53,332 nucleotides of DNA from Alphaproteobacteria bacterium (GTDB lineage Bacteria > Pseudomonadota > Alphaproteobacteria > Acetobacterales > Acetobacteraceae): NCBI GenBank assembly GCA_026400845.1, contig JAPLOH010000327.1, positions 1 to 53,332 on the forward strand, written 5' to 3'. A program made the position numbers and the translations under genes. The notes beneath the pieces were generated by a model. That model did no database searches, had not been told where the DNA came from, and saw nothing but the letters and a program-made list of their open reading frames with translations. This document shows positions 25,256-33,335 of the stretch, piece by piece (positions within the stretch are counted from its first letter, which is position 1; each line of letters begins with the position of its first letter).

Positions 25256-26527
25256 ATGTCGCGGCTTCGCGTGCTGCTGGTGCTTGGCGTCGTGTTGTTG
25301 CTGGCCGGCTGCACTTTCGGGCCGGACCCGGTGGCCATGCGCGGGCAGTATTCGGTGAAGGTCGCTGACGCGGCGCTGGCTTCGGGTGCGCCCGAGATGG
25401 CGCTGCGGGTGTCGGAACTGATCATCGAGCGCGATCCGGCGAATGTCGCGGCGATGGTGAGCCGGGGCGATGCGTTGTATGCGCTCGGGCAGTTGACCAA
25501 GGCGCGGGCCGCCTATCGCACCGTGATCGAGCGCGATCCGGCTTTCGTGGCCGCCCATATCGGGCTTGGGCGGACGCTGGTGCGGTCCGACTCGCGGGCG
25601 GCGGAGGCGGCGTTTGCCGCCGCGGTGGCGCGCGATCCGAGCAACACCACGGCGCTCAACAATCTCGGCATCACGCGGGACCTTCTGGGCCGCCGTGTGG
25701 AGGCGCAGGATGCCTACCGCGCCGCGCTGGCGGTGGCGCCGGAGATGGCGGATGTGAAGGTCAATCTCGGCCTTTCGCTGGCGCTGTCGGGCCGGGCGGC
25801 CGAGGCGGCGGAGATGATGCGCCCGCTGGTCGAGCACACTGACGCGACGGCGCTGTGGCGCAACGATGTGGCGGTGGCGCTGACCCTGGCCGGGGACCGC
25901 GATGGCGCGCGCCTGGCACTCGACGGGATCGACGGCGGCAAGCCCGCGCTCGCCGCGCCGCCGCTGCCGGCGGTTGCCATTCGCACCGCGCCGCGTGTGC
26001 AGGTGGTTCGCCAGGACATGCAGGGCGCGCCGGTGCCGCGCGATATGCCGGCCAGCCTGCCACTGCCGGCCACCCCGCCGGTGCTGGCCGCGCTGGATAC
26101 CGCGCCGGCGAAAGCGGTGCAGGCGATGCGCGCGGCAGGGCAATCGCCGCGGATCGACTGGTCGGTGCTGCGGCCCGGCGGCGCATCGGCGGTGCGCGAA
26201 AGCCGTGCGGCACAACCGGCTTCCCCGGCGCCAGTGGCGGCGCCGGTGCCGGTGGTGAGCCGGGATTCCGCCACACCGCGGGAGATGGATGGCGCCAATG
26301 TTCAGCTCGGGGCGGTCGAGCGCGAAATCCTCGCCATGCTGTTGTGGCAGCGGCTCGCGTCGCGCCTGCCGGACATGCTGGAGAACCGGGCGCCGGAGAT
26401 CTCGCGGGCCGACGTGCACGGGCGGACGTTCTGGCGGGTGCGGACCGGCGGATTCGTCTCGCGGAGCGAGGCGAGCGCGTTCTGCGAGCAAATGCGTGGC
26501 CGCGGCGCGGCGTGCTGGGCGATCTGA
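25256..26527 (+). CDS. TPR lipoprotein with C-terminal SPOR domain
   Basis: 423 aa from ATG 25256, chosen because it begins a textbook lipoprotein signal (LLVLGVVLLLAGC). The longer ORF adds 77 residues with no clear character, and no good Shine-Dalgarno was seen for either start. Residues 40-220 hold about five TPR units (e.g. ERDPANVAAMVSRGDALYALGQ, RDPSNTTALNNLGITRDLLG). A Pro/Ala-rich linker follows, then a C-terminal SPOR-like domain (FWRVRTGGFVSRSEASAFCEQM). It lies next to the Tad locus and resembles TadD in its TPR half. A periplasmic or outer-membrane scaffold binding peptidoglycan is likely. Confidence 0.78.
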   Translation: MSRLRVLLVLGVVLLLAGCTFGPDPVAMRGQYSVKVADAALASGAPEMALRVSELIIERDPANVAAMVSRGDALYALGQLTKARAAYRTVIERDPAFVAAHIGLGRTLVRSDSRAAEAAFAAAVARDPSNTTALNNLGITRDLLGRRVEAQDAYRAALAVAPEMADVKVNLGLSLALSGRAAEAAEMMRPLVEHTDATALWRNDVAVALTLAGDRDGARLALDGIDGGKPALAAPPLPAVAIRTAPRVQVVRQDMQGAPVPRDMPASLPLPATPPVLAALDTAPAKAVQAMRAAGQSPRIDWSVLRPGGASAVRESRAAQPASPAPVAAPVPVVSRDSATPREMDGANVQLGAVEREILAMLLWQRLASRLPDMLENRAPEISRADVHGRTFWRVRTGGFVSRSEASAFCEQMRGRGAACWAI

Positions 26528-26533
26528 GCCGGT

Positions 26534-27733
26534 TCAGGCCGGCCGGAAGCTGCGGCGAAGGCACAACGCGATCAGCGCGAGATCGACCACGAGGGCGATC
26601 GGCGCCTTGAGCCCGATCGCCAACACCGGCGCCATCAGGGTGAGCGGATAGGCCGCGACGATCACCAGCTTCTCCCAGCCGTGCAACCCCGCTGGGCCGG
26701 CCGCGCGAAGCAGCCAGGCCAGCGCGAGCACCGCGATCATCTGGTCGTAAAGCAGCACCAGCGGCACTGCGAGCAATGTCGCCGAGAGCAGCGCCGCCTG
26801 AAGCTGCGCGCCGGAGAGCGGGCGGCGCCAGGCCAGGAACACCACCGCCGCGCAGGCCAGTGTCGCTGCCGCCTGGATTACGTAGGCCGGTGTGACGGCG
26901 ATCTCCATCAGCCGCAGCCCGCCGAACAGCGACACGAAGCCGGCGAAATTGATCCGCCCGGAGGTATAGGTGGCGTCCGCGCCCGCCATGGCGGCAAAAT
27001 AGGCCTCCCAGGTTTCGCGCCCCAGCAGCAGCACCGACAGCAGCACGAGCAGGATCGCCATCAGCCCCGCGGCGATGAATGCCCGCCAGCGCCCGGAAGC
27101 GGCGAGGGCAATCGGGGTCAACAACGCGAGGTGCGGCTTGAAGCACAGCGCGCCGAGGGCCGCTCCGGCGGCGTACGGCCGGCGGTCCAGCAGCAGGCCG
27201 AAGGTGCCGAACAGGGCAGCGGTGAGGAACGCGTTCTGGCCCTGGCCGAAGTTCCAGAACGTGGCGGGGAAGGCGATCACCGGGATCAGCCATGCCCGCC
27301 CGCTCTCGCCGAGCACCCGGCGCAGCACGGCGGCGAACAGCACGAAGGTGACGACCTCGAACACCAGGAAGGCGGCGCCGTAGGGCAGGGTGGCGAAGCC
27401 GGCGCAGAGCAGCAGGAACACCGGGGGGTAGTAGAAATAGACGTAGGGCACGCCGGGCGCGGTGGCCTGCTGCTGGGCGATGTAGTGCGCCGCCTGATCA
27501 TAGGCGAGCGCCGGGGTGCCGGCGAGCACGAGCTTGCCGGCAGCGTAGAAGCTCAGGAAATCGATCGACGACTTGCCTATGCCGAACGCGATGTTGGTCT
27601 GCTGGAGCACCAGCAGCACGAAAATTACCAGCTCCACCGCGAGGAACACGCTGCTCCAGGCGATGAGGCGCTGGCGGGTCAGCCAGACGTCCGGCGGGGC
27701 GTTCTCCGACCCGGTGTTGTCTGGCGCGCTCAC
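26534..27733 (-). CDS. GT87-family membrane glycosyltransferase
   Basis: 399 aa with about ten membrane helices. The first periplasmic loop has SSIDFLSFYAAGKLVLAG, the aspartate-containing pattern of the GT87 (DUF2029) family, which uses polyprenyl-phosphate sugars outside the cytoplasmic membrane. YFYYPPVFLLLCAGFATLPYG and FKPHLALL are other family features. GTG start, two bases after the TadE stop, so it is the last gene of the tadG-tadE-tadE unit. The location suggests that it glycosylates a pilus or surface component; that role is inference. Confidence 0.82.
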   Translation of the reverse strand: MSAPDNTGSENAPPDVWLTRQRLIAWSSVFLAVELVIFVLLVLQQTNIAFGIGKSSIDFLSFYAAGKLVLAGTPALAYDQAAHYIAQQQATAPGVPYVYFYYPPVFLLLCAGFATLPYGAAFLVFEVVTFVLFAAVLRRVLGESGRAWLIPVIAFPATFWNFGQGQNAFLTAALFGTFGLLLDRRPYAAGAALGALCFKPHLALLTPIALAASGRWRAFIAAGLMAILLVLLSVLLLGRETWEAYFAAMAGADATYTSGRINFAGFVSLFGGLRLMEIAVTPAYVIQAAATLACAAVVFLAWRRPLSGAQLQAALLSATLLAVPLVLLYDQMIAVLALAWLLRAAGPAGLHGWEKLVIVAAYPLTLMAPVLAIGLKAPIALVVDLALIALCLRRSFRPA

Positions 27734-27735
27734 GG

Positions 27736-28158
27736 TCAGTAGGTGATCTTAGTGGTGTCGGTGAGCGTGCCGGTGAGCGCGGCCCAGATCGGAGAAAACG
27801 CGGTGAACTGGTAGGTGGCGGTCACCGTGATGGTGATGGGGGTCGATGAGGGGAAGCGGTTCTGCGTGATCGACAGCGTTAGCAGGCTCGGGTCGAGGAA
27901 GGGAACGATGTTGGTTAGCGATGCAACGCCGGTCTGGCCGCTCACGATGCCATTGGCGGACAGCGAGTTATCGACCAGCGCGGCGCGGGCGGCCTCGCTG
28001 GTGAAGGCGCGCAGGGAATGTTCGATGATGTAGTAGCGGCCGAGATCCATGCAGCCGATCACCAGCGTCATGAAGGTGACCGCGATGATGGCGAATTCGA
28101 GGCTGGTGACCCCGGAATTGCCGAGCCGGCGGGGGCGCCTATTGGACGCGGACGACAT
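27736..28158 (-). CDS. TadE-family minor pseudopilin
   Basis: 140 aa. A basic leader (RRPRRLGNSG) is followed by VTSLEFAIIAVTFMTLVIGCMDLGRYY, which is a type IV-like prepilin signal: Gly before the cleavage point, Glu at +5, then a hydrophobic stalk. A short beta-rich C-terminal part follows. The prepilin peptidase should cut after Gly. It overlaps the end of the preceding TadE-like gene by 20 bp. TadE is needed for Tad pilus assembly in the periplasm. Confidence 0.85.
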   Translation of the reverse strand: MSSASNRRPRRLGNSGVTSLEFAIIAVTFMTLVIGCMDLGRYYIIEHSLRAFTSEAARAALVDNSLSANGIVSGQTGVASLTNIVPFLDPSLLTLSITQNRFPSSTPITITVTATYQFTAFSPIWAALTGTLTDTTKITY

Positions 28159-28522
28159 AGGTGGTGCTCACGGAGTTGAATGTGGCCGTCGGCAGGAGCA
28201 GCGGTTCGAATGGCCGCGTGACGGACAACGCGATGAACCGCTGGTTGACCTGGCCGATCGGGCAGATCGGGTCGCTCGTGCAGTCGGCCGCCGTCACCGT
28301 CCCGCCGGTCGCCCAGCACGAGCAGGACGCCACGGGGGTGCTGACGGTCACGTCGGTCCAGCCGGTGGGCAGCGCCGCGGTGACCGCGGTCTGCATGCCT
28401 GTCAGGCTGGTGGGGTAGGACATCGCGTAGATGCCGCCGGCGAACTCCATCGCCGAAACGCCGCGGCGATCGGCAATTGCGGCCCGCAGCCGCGATAGGG
28501 CCCGCTGGATGCTACTGGACAA
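28139..28522 (-). CDS. TadE-like protein lacking its membrane segment
   Basis: 127 aa, TTG start overlapping the tadG stop. The basic leader and cleavage motif are present (IADRRGVSAMEFA), but the roughly 20-residue hydrophobic stalk that should follow is missing. The protein passes directly to GGIYAMSYPTSL and a small cysteine-containing beta domain. No other frame nearby supplies the stalk. It looks like an in-frame internal deletion of about 25-35 codons. If translated it could not be held in the membrane like a normal TadE, so it may be non-functional or act as a soluble subunit. Confidence 0.7.
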   Translation of the reverse strand: MSSSIQRALSRLRAAIADRRGVSAMEFAGGIYAMSYPTSLTGMQTAVTAALPTGWTDVTVSTPVASCSCWATGGTVTAADCTSDPICPIGQVNQRFIALSVTRPFEPLLLPTATFNSVSTTYVVRVQ

Positions 28523-29927
28523 AGCTCACCGCCTGCATTTGTGCGAGTGTCGTTCCAAGAAGGCGGCAGCTCGTCGAGGCGATGTTGGTGCTGCTCGCCA
28601 GCGTTATCGTCTCGGCAACCAGTACTATACAGGCCGTCACGCCGGTGGTTCCGCTGAACGTCAAGAGTGACTTCGGAAAATAAATTCCGCCGCCAAGCGG
28701 TTGTCGACCTCCGGTATTCGAAGCGCAGATTCTCGCATTCGCGACCCCGCGGCCGTAGAAAAGCACGCCGTTGAGGGCACTGAAGCTGGTATTGGTCTTC
28801 AGTGCGATCACGCTGAACGAGCCGCTGGCGCCGCAGCTGCCGGTGCCGTAGTCAACAGAGCCGATTGCGCCGGTACTGCCGGTGAATATGAAAGTGGAGC
28901 CGAACGGCCTACTCGACGTGCAGGTTACTTCGCAGCTTATCGAGCCGCCGTTCATCAACAGCGAGGCGTTGTTGAAGAAATAGGTGCCGCTCGGTACCAG
29001 GACGGGCGCCGCGGTCGTGACCGACAAATTCTCGCAATAGGCCCGCGGTGAGGCCGGGTTATACGGCACAAGCAAGATGACGCTGGTTCCTCGGAACAAA
29101 TTGTTGGAACCATTATAGACGGCCGGCGCGGGAATAGTGTCGCATTGGCTCGCATCGAAGGTGGGGAAGGCAAGTGCGTCTGCCGCCACGTACGGATTGC
29201 TCGTCGCTGGATGGTATGGCGACGACGGCTTGCCGGACGTGGTGAAGGAACCACTCCCGCAGCAGCCGCCTACCGAGGTGGCGGTGGTCAACGACAGCGT
29301 CGACACACCCGTCACGTTGATCGCCGTTGAGGACGTGCTGTTGGAGGCGAAGGCGCAGCCGCTCGTGCTGGTGCCACTGATGGTGAGGTCACCCGAGGTC
29401 GACAGCACGCAGGCCGACCCGGTCGACTTGATCTGCGCGGCGGCAATGGCGCCAACGGTGGTCGGGGTGGGCGTGAACAGCGCGGAGATGTAGGGCGTCA
29501 TCTGCTGGCTCACAGTGACCTGCACCTTGGCGGTCTCGGTTGTGGTGGCGGCGGTGAAGTTGACGGTGACCGATGTATTCCCGGTGTTGGGAAAGCCGTT
29601 GCTGGCGGCGGAGTTGAGGGCGGCGGTGGTCGCGTTGGCGTTGTAGGCGGCCGCAAGGGCCCCGGCCACGGCCGCCGCATCGGCGGCGTTCTGCGTATTT
29701 CTGCGGCCGAGATACCAAAGCCCGCCTTCCGTCGCGAGGCCCACGAATCCCATGATCGTCATGGCACTGGCGGCGAACGCGACGGCGCTCGCCCCCCGCC
29801 GATCCCGCCGGAGCGCATCGGCGGCGGTTCTCAGGGTCGACAGAAATTCACATAAAATGCGACAACACGGCCCGGTTGTCTTAAAATACGAGACATTTTG
29901 GGTCACTTCGCGTCTCTTTCGTCTCAT
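28512..29927 (-). CDS. TadG-like pilus assembly protein
   Basis: 471 aa. After a long basic leader comes RRDRRGASAVAFAASAMTIMGFVGLATEGGLWYLGRRNTQ, a TadE/TadG-type prepilin stalk, then NAADAAAVAGALAAAYN. The rest is a Ser/Thr/Gly-rich extracellular region of about 370 residues with paired cysteines (GGCCGSG) and no vWA MIDAS motif; beta-helix or adhesin-like folding is plausible. ATG at 29927 has no Shine-Dalgarno; GTG at 29906 is an alternative. Base composition is less GC-skewed than in the neighbours. It heads the minus-strand tad unit, divergent from the Flp pilin. Confidence 0.78.
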   Translation of the reverse strand: MRRKRREVTQNVSYFKTTGPCCRILCEFLSTLRTAADALRRDRRGASAVAFAASAMTIMGFVGLATEGGLWYLGRRNTQNAADAAAVAGALAAAYNANATTAALNSAASNGFPNTGNTSVTVNFTAATTTETAKVQVTVSQQMTPYISALFTPTPTTVGAIAAAQIKSTGSACVLSTSGDLTISGTSTSGCAFASNSTSSTAINVTGVSTLSLTTATSVGGCCGSGSFTTSGKPSSPYHPATSNPYVAADALAFPTFDASQCDTIPAPAVYNGSNNLFRGTSVILLVPYNPASPRAYCENLSVTTAAPVLVPSGTYFFNNASLLMNGGSISCEVTCTSSRPFGSTFIFTGSTGAIGSVDYGTGSCGASGSFSVIALKTNTSFSALNGVLFYGRGVANARICASNTGGRQPLGGGIYFPKSLLTFSGTTGVTACIVLVAETITLASSTNIASTSCRLLGTTLAQMQAVSFVQ

Positions 29928-29936
29928 TTTGTATGA

Positions 29937-29987
29937 AATTGAAATTTTATCTTTTCAATTGTTATCAGATGGGTTACATAGGGTCAA
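29937..29987 (-). promoter_or_regulatory. Candidate tadG promoter and operator-like inverted repeat
   Basis: On the minus strand TTGACC (29987-29982) and TAACAA (29964-29959) are 17 bases apart. Just downstream is an inverted repeat, AATTGAAA (29937-29944) with TTTCAATT (29953-29960), which could be an operator. The minus-35 is good, the minus-10 is only fair. The region is an AT-rich island between divergent tad units. Confidence 0.35.
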
Positions 29988-30001
29988 CAGATTGCGAACG
30001 A

Positions 30002-30036
30002 CCTCACATTTGCGTGAACGATTGTAATCTGTGAGG
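30002..30036 (+). promoter_or_regulatory. Inverted repeat ahead of the Flp pilin gene
   Basis: CCTCACA (30002-30008) pairs with TGTGAGG (30030-30036) across 21 bases, about 55 bp before the pilin start. It could be an operator or a leader hairpin. A second overlapping repeat, ACAGATT (29987-29993) with AATCTGT (30026-30032), shares the right arm, so alternative pairings are possible. Confidence 0.35.
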
Positions 30037-30090
30037 CTGAGATTTCCCGTGGCCGGTGGGGCCGCTACAACCGTGAGAAGGAGTTTCACT

Positions 30091-30285
30091 ATGATGCATC
30101 TTATGACGAAGGCCTTCGTGAAGGTCAGCGTTGCGATGGGCGACCGCAAGGGCGTTACCTCGCTCGAATATGGCGTCGTCGCCGCCGCCCTGATCGCCGC
30201 CGTGACGGCGGGCATGTCGGTGCTGTCGAGCAACCTGGAAGCGGCGTTCACGACCCTTGGGCTCGCGATCAGGTCCGCGTTCTGA
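30091..30285 (+). CDS. flp: Flp family type IVb pilin
   Basis: 64 aa, the main pilin. A short basic leader ends DRKG, then VTSLEYGVVAAALIAAVTAGM gives the Flp motif: cleavage after Gly, Glu at +5 and Tyr at +6, then a hydrophobic stalk. The tail is a short amphipathic helix. AAGGAG stands seven bases before the ATGATG start; the ORF-track start at 30031 is too far upstream. It is made as a prepilin, cut by the CpaA peptidase and polymerised by the Tad machine. Confidence 0.93.
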   Translation: MMHLMTKAFVKVSVAMGDRKGVTSLEYGVVAAALIAAVTAGMSVLSSNLEAAFTTLGLAIRSAF

Positions 30286-30390
30286 TTTATCGCCACGTCG
30301 GCGATTGGCCCGCGGCGGTGCCGCTGGCCCTCAGATGCCTTTTCGCGATCAGTCGTGGGCCATGGTCCGCGCTGATCGCGGGAGGCGCAG

Positions 30391-30888
30391 ATGATGAGTG
30401 TATTGACTGAGTGCGTCGCCGTCACGTCTGTGGCAGCGACGCTCGGTCTGTTGTGTTGGGCCGCATGGACTGATTTCGCGGTCCGGCTGATTCCGAATGC
30501 GGCATGTGCCGGGGTTGCGGTCTTCGGCCTGGTGCATCGCGCTACGGCTGGGCTCGAGGCGGTGCTGCTGTCATCCGGCGTGGCGCTCGGCGTGTTCGTG
30601 TTGCTGGTGGTCATGCACGCGCGGGGTTTGATGGGCGGCGGCGACGTGAAGTTGATCGCGGCCGTTGTTCTGGGTTTCGTCGCATTGGTGCATCTTGTTT
30701 CGCGGCATTTGCTTGGCCGGCGGCCCTGGTTGTTGTTGTCTTCGGATTTATCCGGACGCGGCGCGCACATCTGGCATCGAGTGGCCGCGATTGAGGTCTG
30801 GCGCGTTCGCCGTCATGGATCGCTACCATATGGTGTCGCGATCGCCAGCGGCGGGGCATGGGTTTTGTTGACGGGTTCGGGGGGTTAG
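30391..30888 (+). CDS. cpaA: A24 prepilin peptidase (CpaA/TadV), apparently with two compensating frameshifts
   Basis: 165 aa. The two catalytic aspartates are present: D28 in AAWTDFAVRLIPN and D85 in the GGGDVKL motif. From about residue 99 to 145 the annotated frame reads LVSRHLLGRRPWLLLSSDLSG, which is unlike the family. The minus-1 frame there reads AAFAWPAALVVVVFGFIRTR, a plausible membrane helix. The family-like ending SLPYGVAIASGG returns in the original frame. This points to a one-base deletion near 30690-30702 and a compensating change near 30770-30800. A GGGAGG site precedes the ATGATG start. It processes Flp and TadE/G prepilins in the inner membrane. Confidence 0.82.
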   Translation: MMSVLTECVAVTSVAATLGLLCWAAWTDFAVRLIPNAACAGVAVFGLVHRATAGLEAVLLSSGVALGVFVLLVVMHARGLMGGGDVKLIAAVVLGFVALVHLVSRHLLGRRPWLLLSSDLSGRGAHIWHRVAAIEVWRVRRHGSLPYGVAIASGGAWVLLTGSGG

Positions 30889-30894
30889 CGGCCG

Positions 30895-31758
30895 ATGCGT
30901 CTGATCATTGTCATTCTGATCCTGGCCACGGTGGGGGCGCTCGGGATGATCGCCTACCAGATCGCCGCCCCCAAGCGAGATACGCAGGTTGCCGCCCCGG
31001 TGGCCGGGCCGGTGGTGGCGTTGCCGGTGCGCGTCCTGGTCGCCGCGCGCGCGCTGCTGCCGGGGACACTGGTGCGGGACGCCGATATCGCGATCAAGCC
31101 GATGCCGCGCGAGATCCTGGAACCGGGTTCGCTCGCCGATGACGATGAGGGGCGCGGCATTGTCACTGGCGCGCTGGTCGAGCGCACCATCGAACAAGGC
31201 AAGCCGATCACGGCCGCGAGCCTGCTGCGGACCCGCGATCGCGGGTTCCTGGCATCCGTTCTGGCCCCCGGAACGCGGGCCGTTTCCATAGGTGTTGACC
31301 CGATCACGGGTGTTGGTGGTTTAATTTGGCCTGGGGATCATGTTGACGTCATCCTGACCCAGGAGATTGACCGTGGAACAAATGCCGCGACGGCTGGAGC
31401 GGGAAAGCGCGTCATTGGTGAGACCGTGTTGACCAACATCAGGGTCATCGCGATCGACCAGGACATCGTGCAAGGCGCGCCGCGCGGCAGCAACGTCGCG
31501 GGCAAGCTGGCCAGCACGGTGACGTTGCAGGCAAGCACCGACGAGGCCGAGAAACTGGCCGTTGCGGGCCGGTTGGGGCATCTTTCGCTGGCAATCCGCG
31601 CGTTCGGCGACAGCCTGCCCGGCGCCACGGCGGCAAGACAAAAGCCGACGATCTCCGGCGACGACGTTTCCCCCGCCTTGTCCATCTCCAACGGGGCCGG
31701 GCGAACCAAGGTTCAGGTCATCCAGGGCGACCAGCGAAGTGAAGTGATTTTCAGGTGA
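30895..31758 (+). CDS. cpaB: Flp pilus assembly protein CpaB
   Basis: 287 aa. One N-terminal membrane segment (IIVILILATVGALGMIAYQIA), then a SAF domain (VLVAARALLPGTLVRDADI) and the RcpC/CpaB body with AVSIGVDPITGVGGLIWPGDHVDVIL, a strong family signature. It is a periplasmic protein thought to gate or assist the CpaC secretin. The gene starts six bases after cpaA, and its TGA overlaps the cpaC start. Confidence 0.92.
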   Translation: MRLIIVILILATVGALGMIAYQIAAPKRDTQVAAPVAGPVVALPVRVLVAARALLPGTLVRDADIAIKPMPREILEPGSLADDDEGRGIVTGALVERTIEQGKPITAASLLRTRDRGFLASVLAPGTRAVSIGVDPITGVGGLIWPGDHVDVILTQEIDRGTNAATAGAGKRVIGETVLTNIRVIAIDQDIVQGAPRGSNVAGKLASTVTLQASTDEAEKLAVAGRLGHLSLAIRAFGDSLPGATAARQKPTISGDDVSPALSISNGAGRTKVQVIQGDQRSEVIFR

Positions 31759-33335
31759 TGCGTTCAATCTCATCGGCCATCGTTCTAAGTTTTTGCCTCC
31801 TCGGCGCGGGCGCGCATGCGCAGACCCGTCCGCCGGTGCCGCAGGCGATCCCCGCGCCACCGCCGTCGCCGGACATGGTGAGCTCTCCGTCGCAGCCGGT
31901 GACGGTCACCGCCGGGATCGGGGTGCTGTTGCGGCTTCCTCAGCCGGCGGGAACGGTGATGTCCGCCAACCCCGGGGTCGCGCGGGTACAGCCGACCTCC
32001 CCGACCAGCCTGTTCCTCACCGGCGTCGCCCCTGGCCGAACGACGGTGCTGGTGACGTCGGACAATGGCGCCCCGGTCATCCAATATGATGTGACGGTGG
32101 TATCGAACGAGCCGCAAGCGGCGGCAATTCCGCCGCCGGCTCCGCCACCGGCCGGGCGGGGGGGCGCGTTGCTACCCTCGATCCTCGATCTCACTGATGG
32201 GACGAAGCCCGGCGCGGGGCCCGTTTCGGCGGCGACCGCGGCGGCGGCGCAAACCGCCGTGGTGCGCTCGGTGATGGGCGCCGGCTCCGTCAAGGTGCGG
32301 CCGAACGGCAATGGCATCGCGGTCAGCGGCACGGTGCCCAATGCGGCAGCGGCGGAAACGGTGATCGCCATCGTGCGCGCGCATGTCGCCGACAGCGTTC
32401 CGATGCTCGACAGCCTGGTGGTGCTCGGCAGTATCCAGGTCAACGTCCGGGTCCGCATCGCCGAGATCAGCCGGCAGGTGACGCGCCAACTCGGGTTCAA
32501 CTGGCAGGCGCTTGGTGCGGTCGGCAATCGTTGGAGCATCGGCATGCTGACCGGTGCCGCGGCCTCGGGGACGATCAATCCGCGCACGCCGCTTGGTCTG
32601 GCGCCGCTTGCGAGCGCGGCGGCGAGCCAGTTCGGTGTCGGCTACACGTCCGGGCGGTGGGACGTGAACGGCATCATCGACGCGCTCGCGTCGGATCAAC
32701 TCGTCAGCATTCTCGCCGAGCCCAACCTGACCGCACAATCCGGCGAAACGGCCAGCTTCCTTGCCGGTGGTGAATTCCCGATCCCGATCGCCGCCGCCGG
32801 CGCCGCCGGGTCCACCTCGATCACGGTCGAATTCAAGCAGTTCGGTGTGAGCCTCGCGGTGGTACCAACGGTGCTGTCGCCAACTCGGCTGAACCTGCGG
32901 GTCCGGCCGGAGGTGAGCCAGTTGTCCAGCAACGGGGCGGTGAACGTTCCGATTGCCGGAGGCGGCACGCTGACCATTCCGGCGCTGACCGTTCGGCGCG
33001 CCGAGACCACCGTCGAGCTCGGCAGTGGCCAGAGCTTCGCCATCGCCGGGCTGCTCCAGCGGACCAGCACCCAGGTGAGCAACGCGCTCCCCGGCATCGG
33101 TGAACTGCCGGTGGTCGGCGCGCTGTTCAAGTCGAACGACTTCCAACGCGGCGAGAGCGAATTGGTGATCATCGTGACTCCCTATCTGGTCAAGCCGGCG
33201 CCCAGTCCCGATGCCCTGCGTCTCCCCACCGACGGTTTCAAGCCGGCGACCGATCTCGACCGGATTCTGCTGGGCCGTCAGGCAGCGCCGGGACCGAATG
33301 GCACGCCGCTCGACGCCGGGTTCATCCTCAAATGA
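31758..33335 (+). CDS. cpaC: Outer-membrane secretin CpaC/RcpA
   Basis: 525 aa from ATG 31758, which overlaps the cpaB TGA (TGATG); GTG 31755 is the alternative. Sec signal peptide SSAIVLSFCLLGAGAHAQ. An N-terminal T2SS/T3SS pilus domain follows (GIGVLLRLPQPAGTVMSANPGVARVQ), then a BON-like part, then the secretin core with VNVRVRIAEISRQVTRQLGFNW, GEFPIPI and VELGSGQSFAIAGLLQ. It forms the outer-membrane pore for the Flp pilus. Its end overlaps the next lipoprotein gene by ATGA. Confidence 0.94.
   Translation: MRSISSAIVLSFCLLGAGAHAQTRPPVPQAIPAPPPSPDMVSSPSQPVTVTAGIGVLLRLPQPAGTVMSANPGVARVQPTSPTSLFLTGVAPGRTTVLVTSDNGAPVIQYDVTVVSNEPQAAAIPPPAPPPAGRGGALLPSILDLTDGTKPGAGPVSAATAAAAQTAVVRSVMGAGSVKVRPNGNGIAVSGTVPNAAAAETVIAIVRAHVADSVPMLDSLVVLGSIQVNVRVRIAEISRQVTRQLGFNWQALGAVGNRWSIGMLTGAAASGTINPRTPLGLAPLASAAASQFGVGYTSGRWDVNGIIDALASDQLVSILAEPNLTAQSGETASFLAGGEFPIPIAAAGAAGSTSITVEFKQFGVSLAVVPTVLSPTRLNLRVRPEVSQLSSNGAVNVPIAGGGTLTIPALTVRRAETTVELGSGQSFAIAGLLQRTSTQVSNALPGIGELPVVGALFKSNDFQRGESELVIIVTPYLVKPAPSPDALRLPTDGFKPATDLDRILLGRQAAPGPNGTPLDAGFILK

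Noticed and set aside
24125-26491. 788-aa minus-strand ORF
   Set aside because: Shadow through three plus-strand features and an intergenic gap; no recognisable domain.
28701-29493. Plus-strand ORFs opposite tadG
   Set aside because: Antisense to a gene with a clear TadG prepilin motif.
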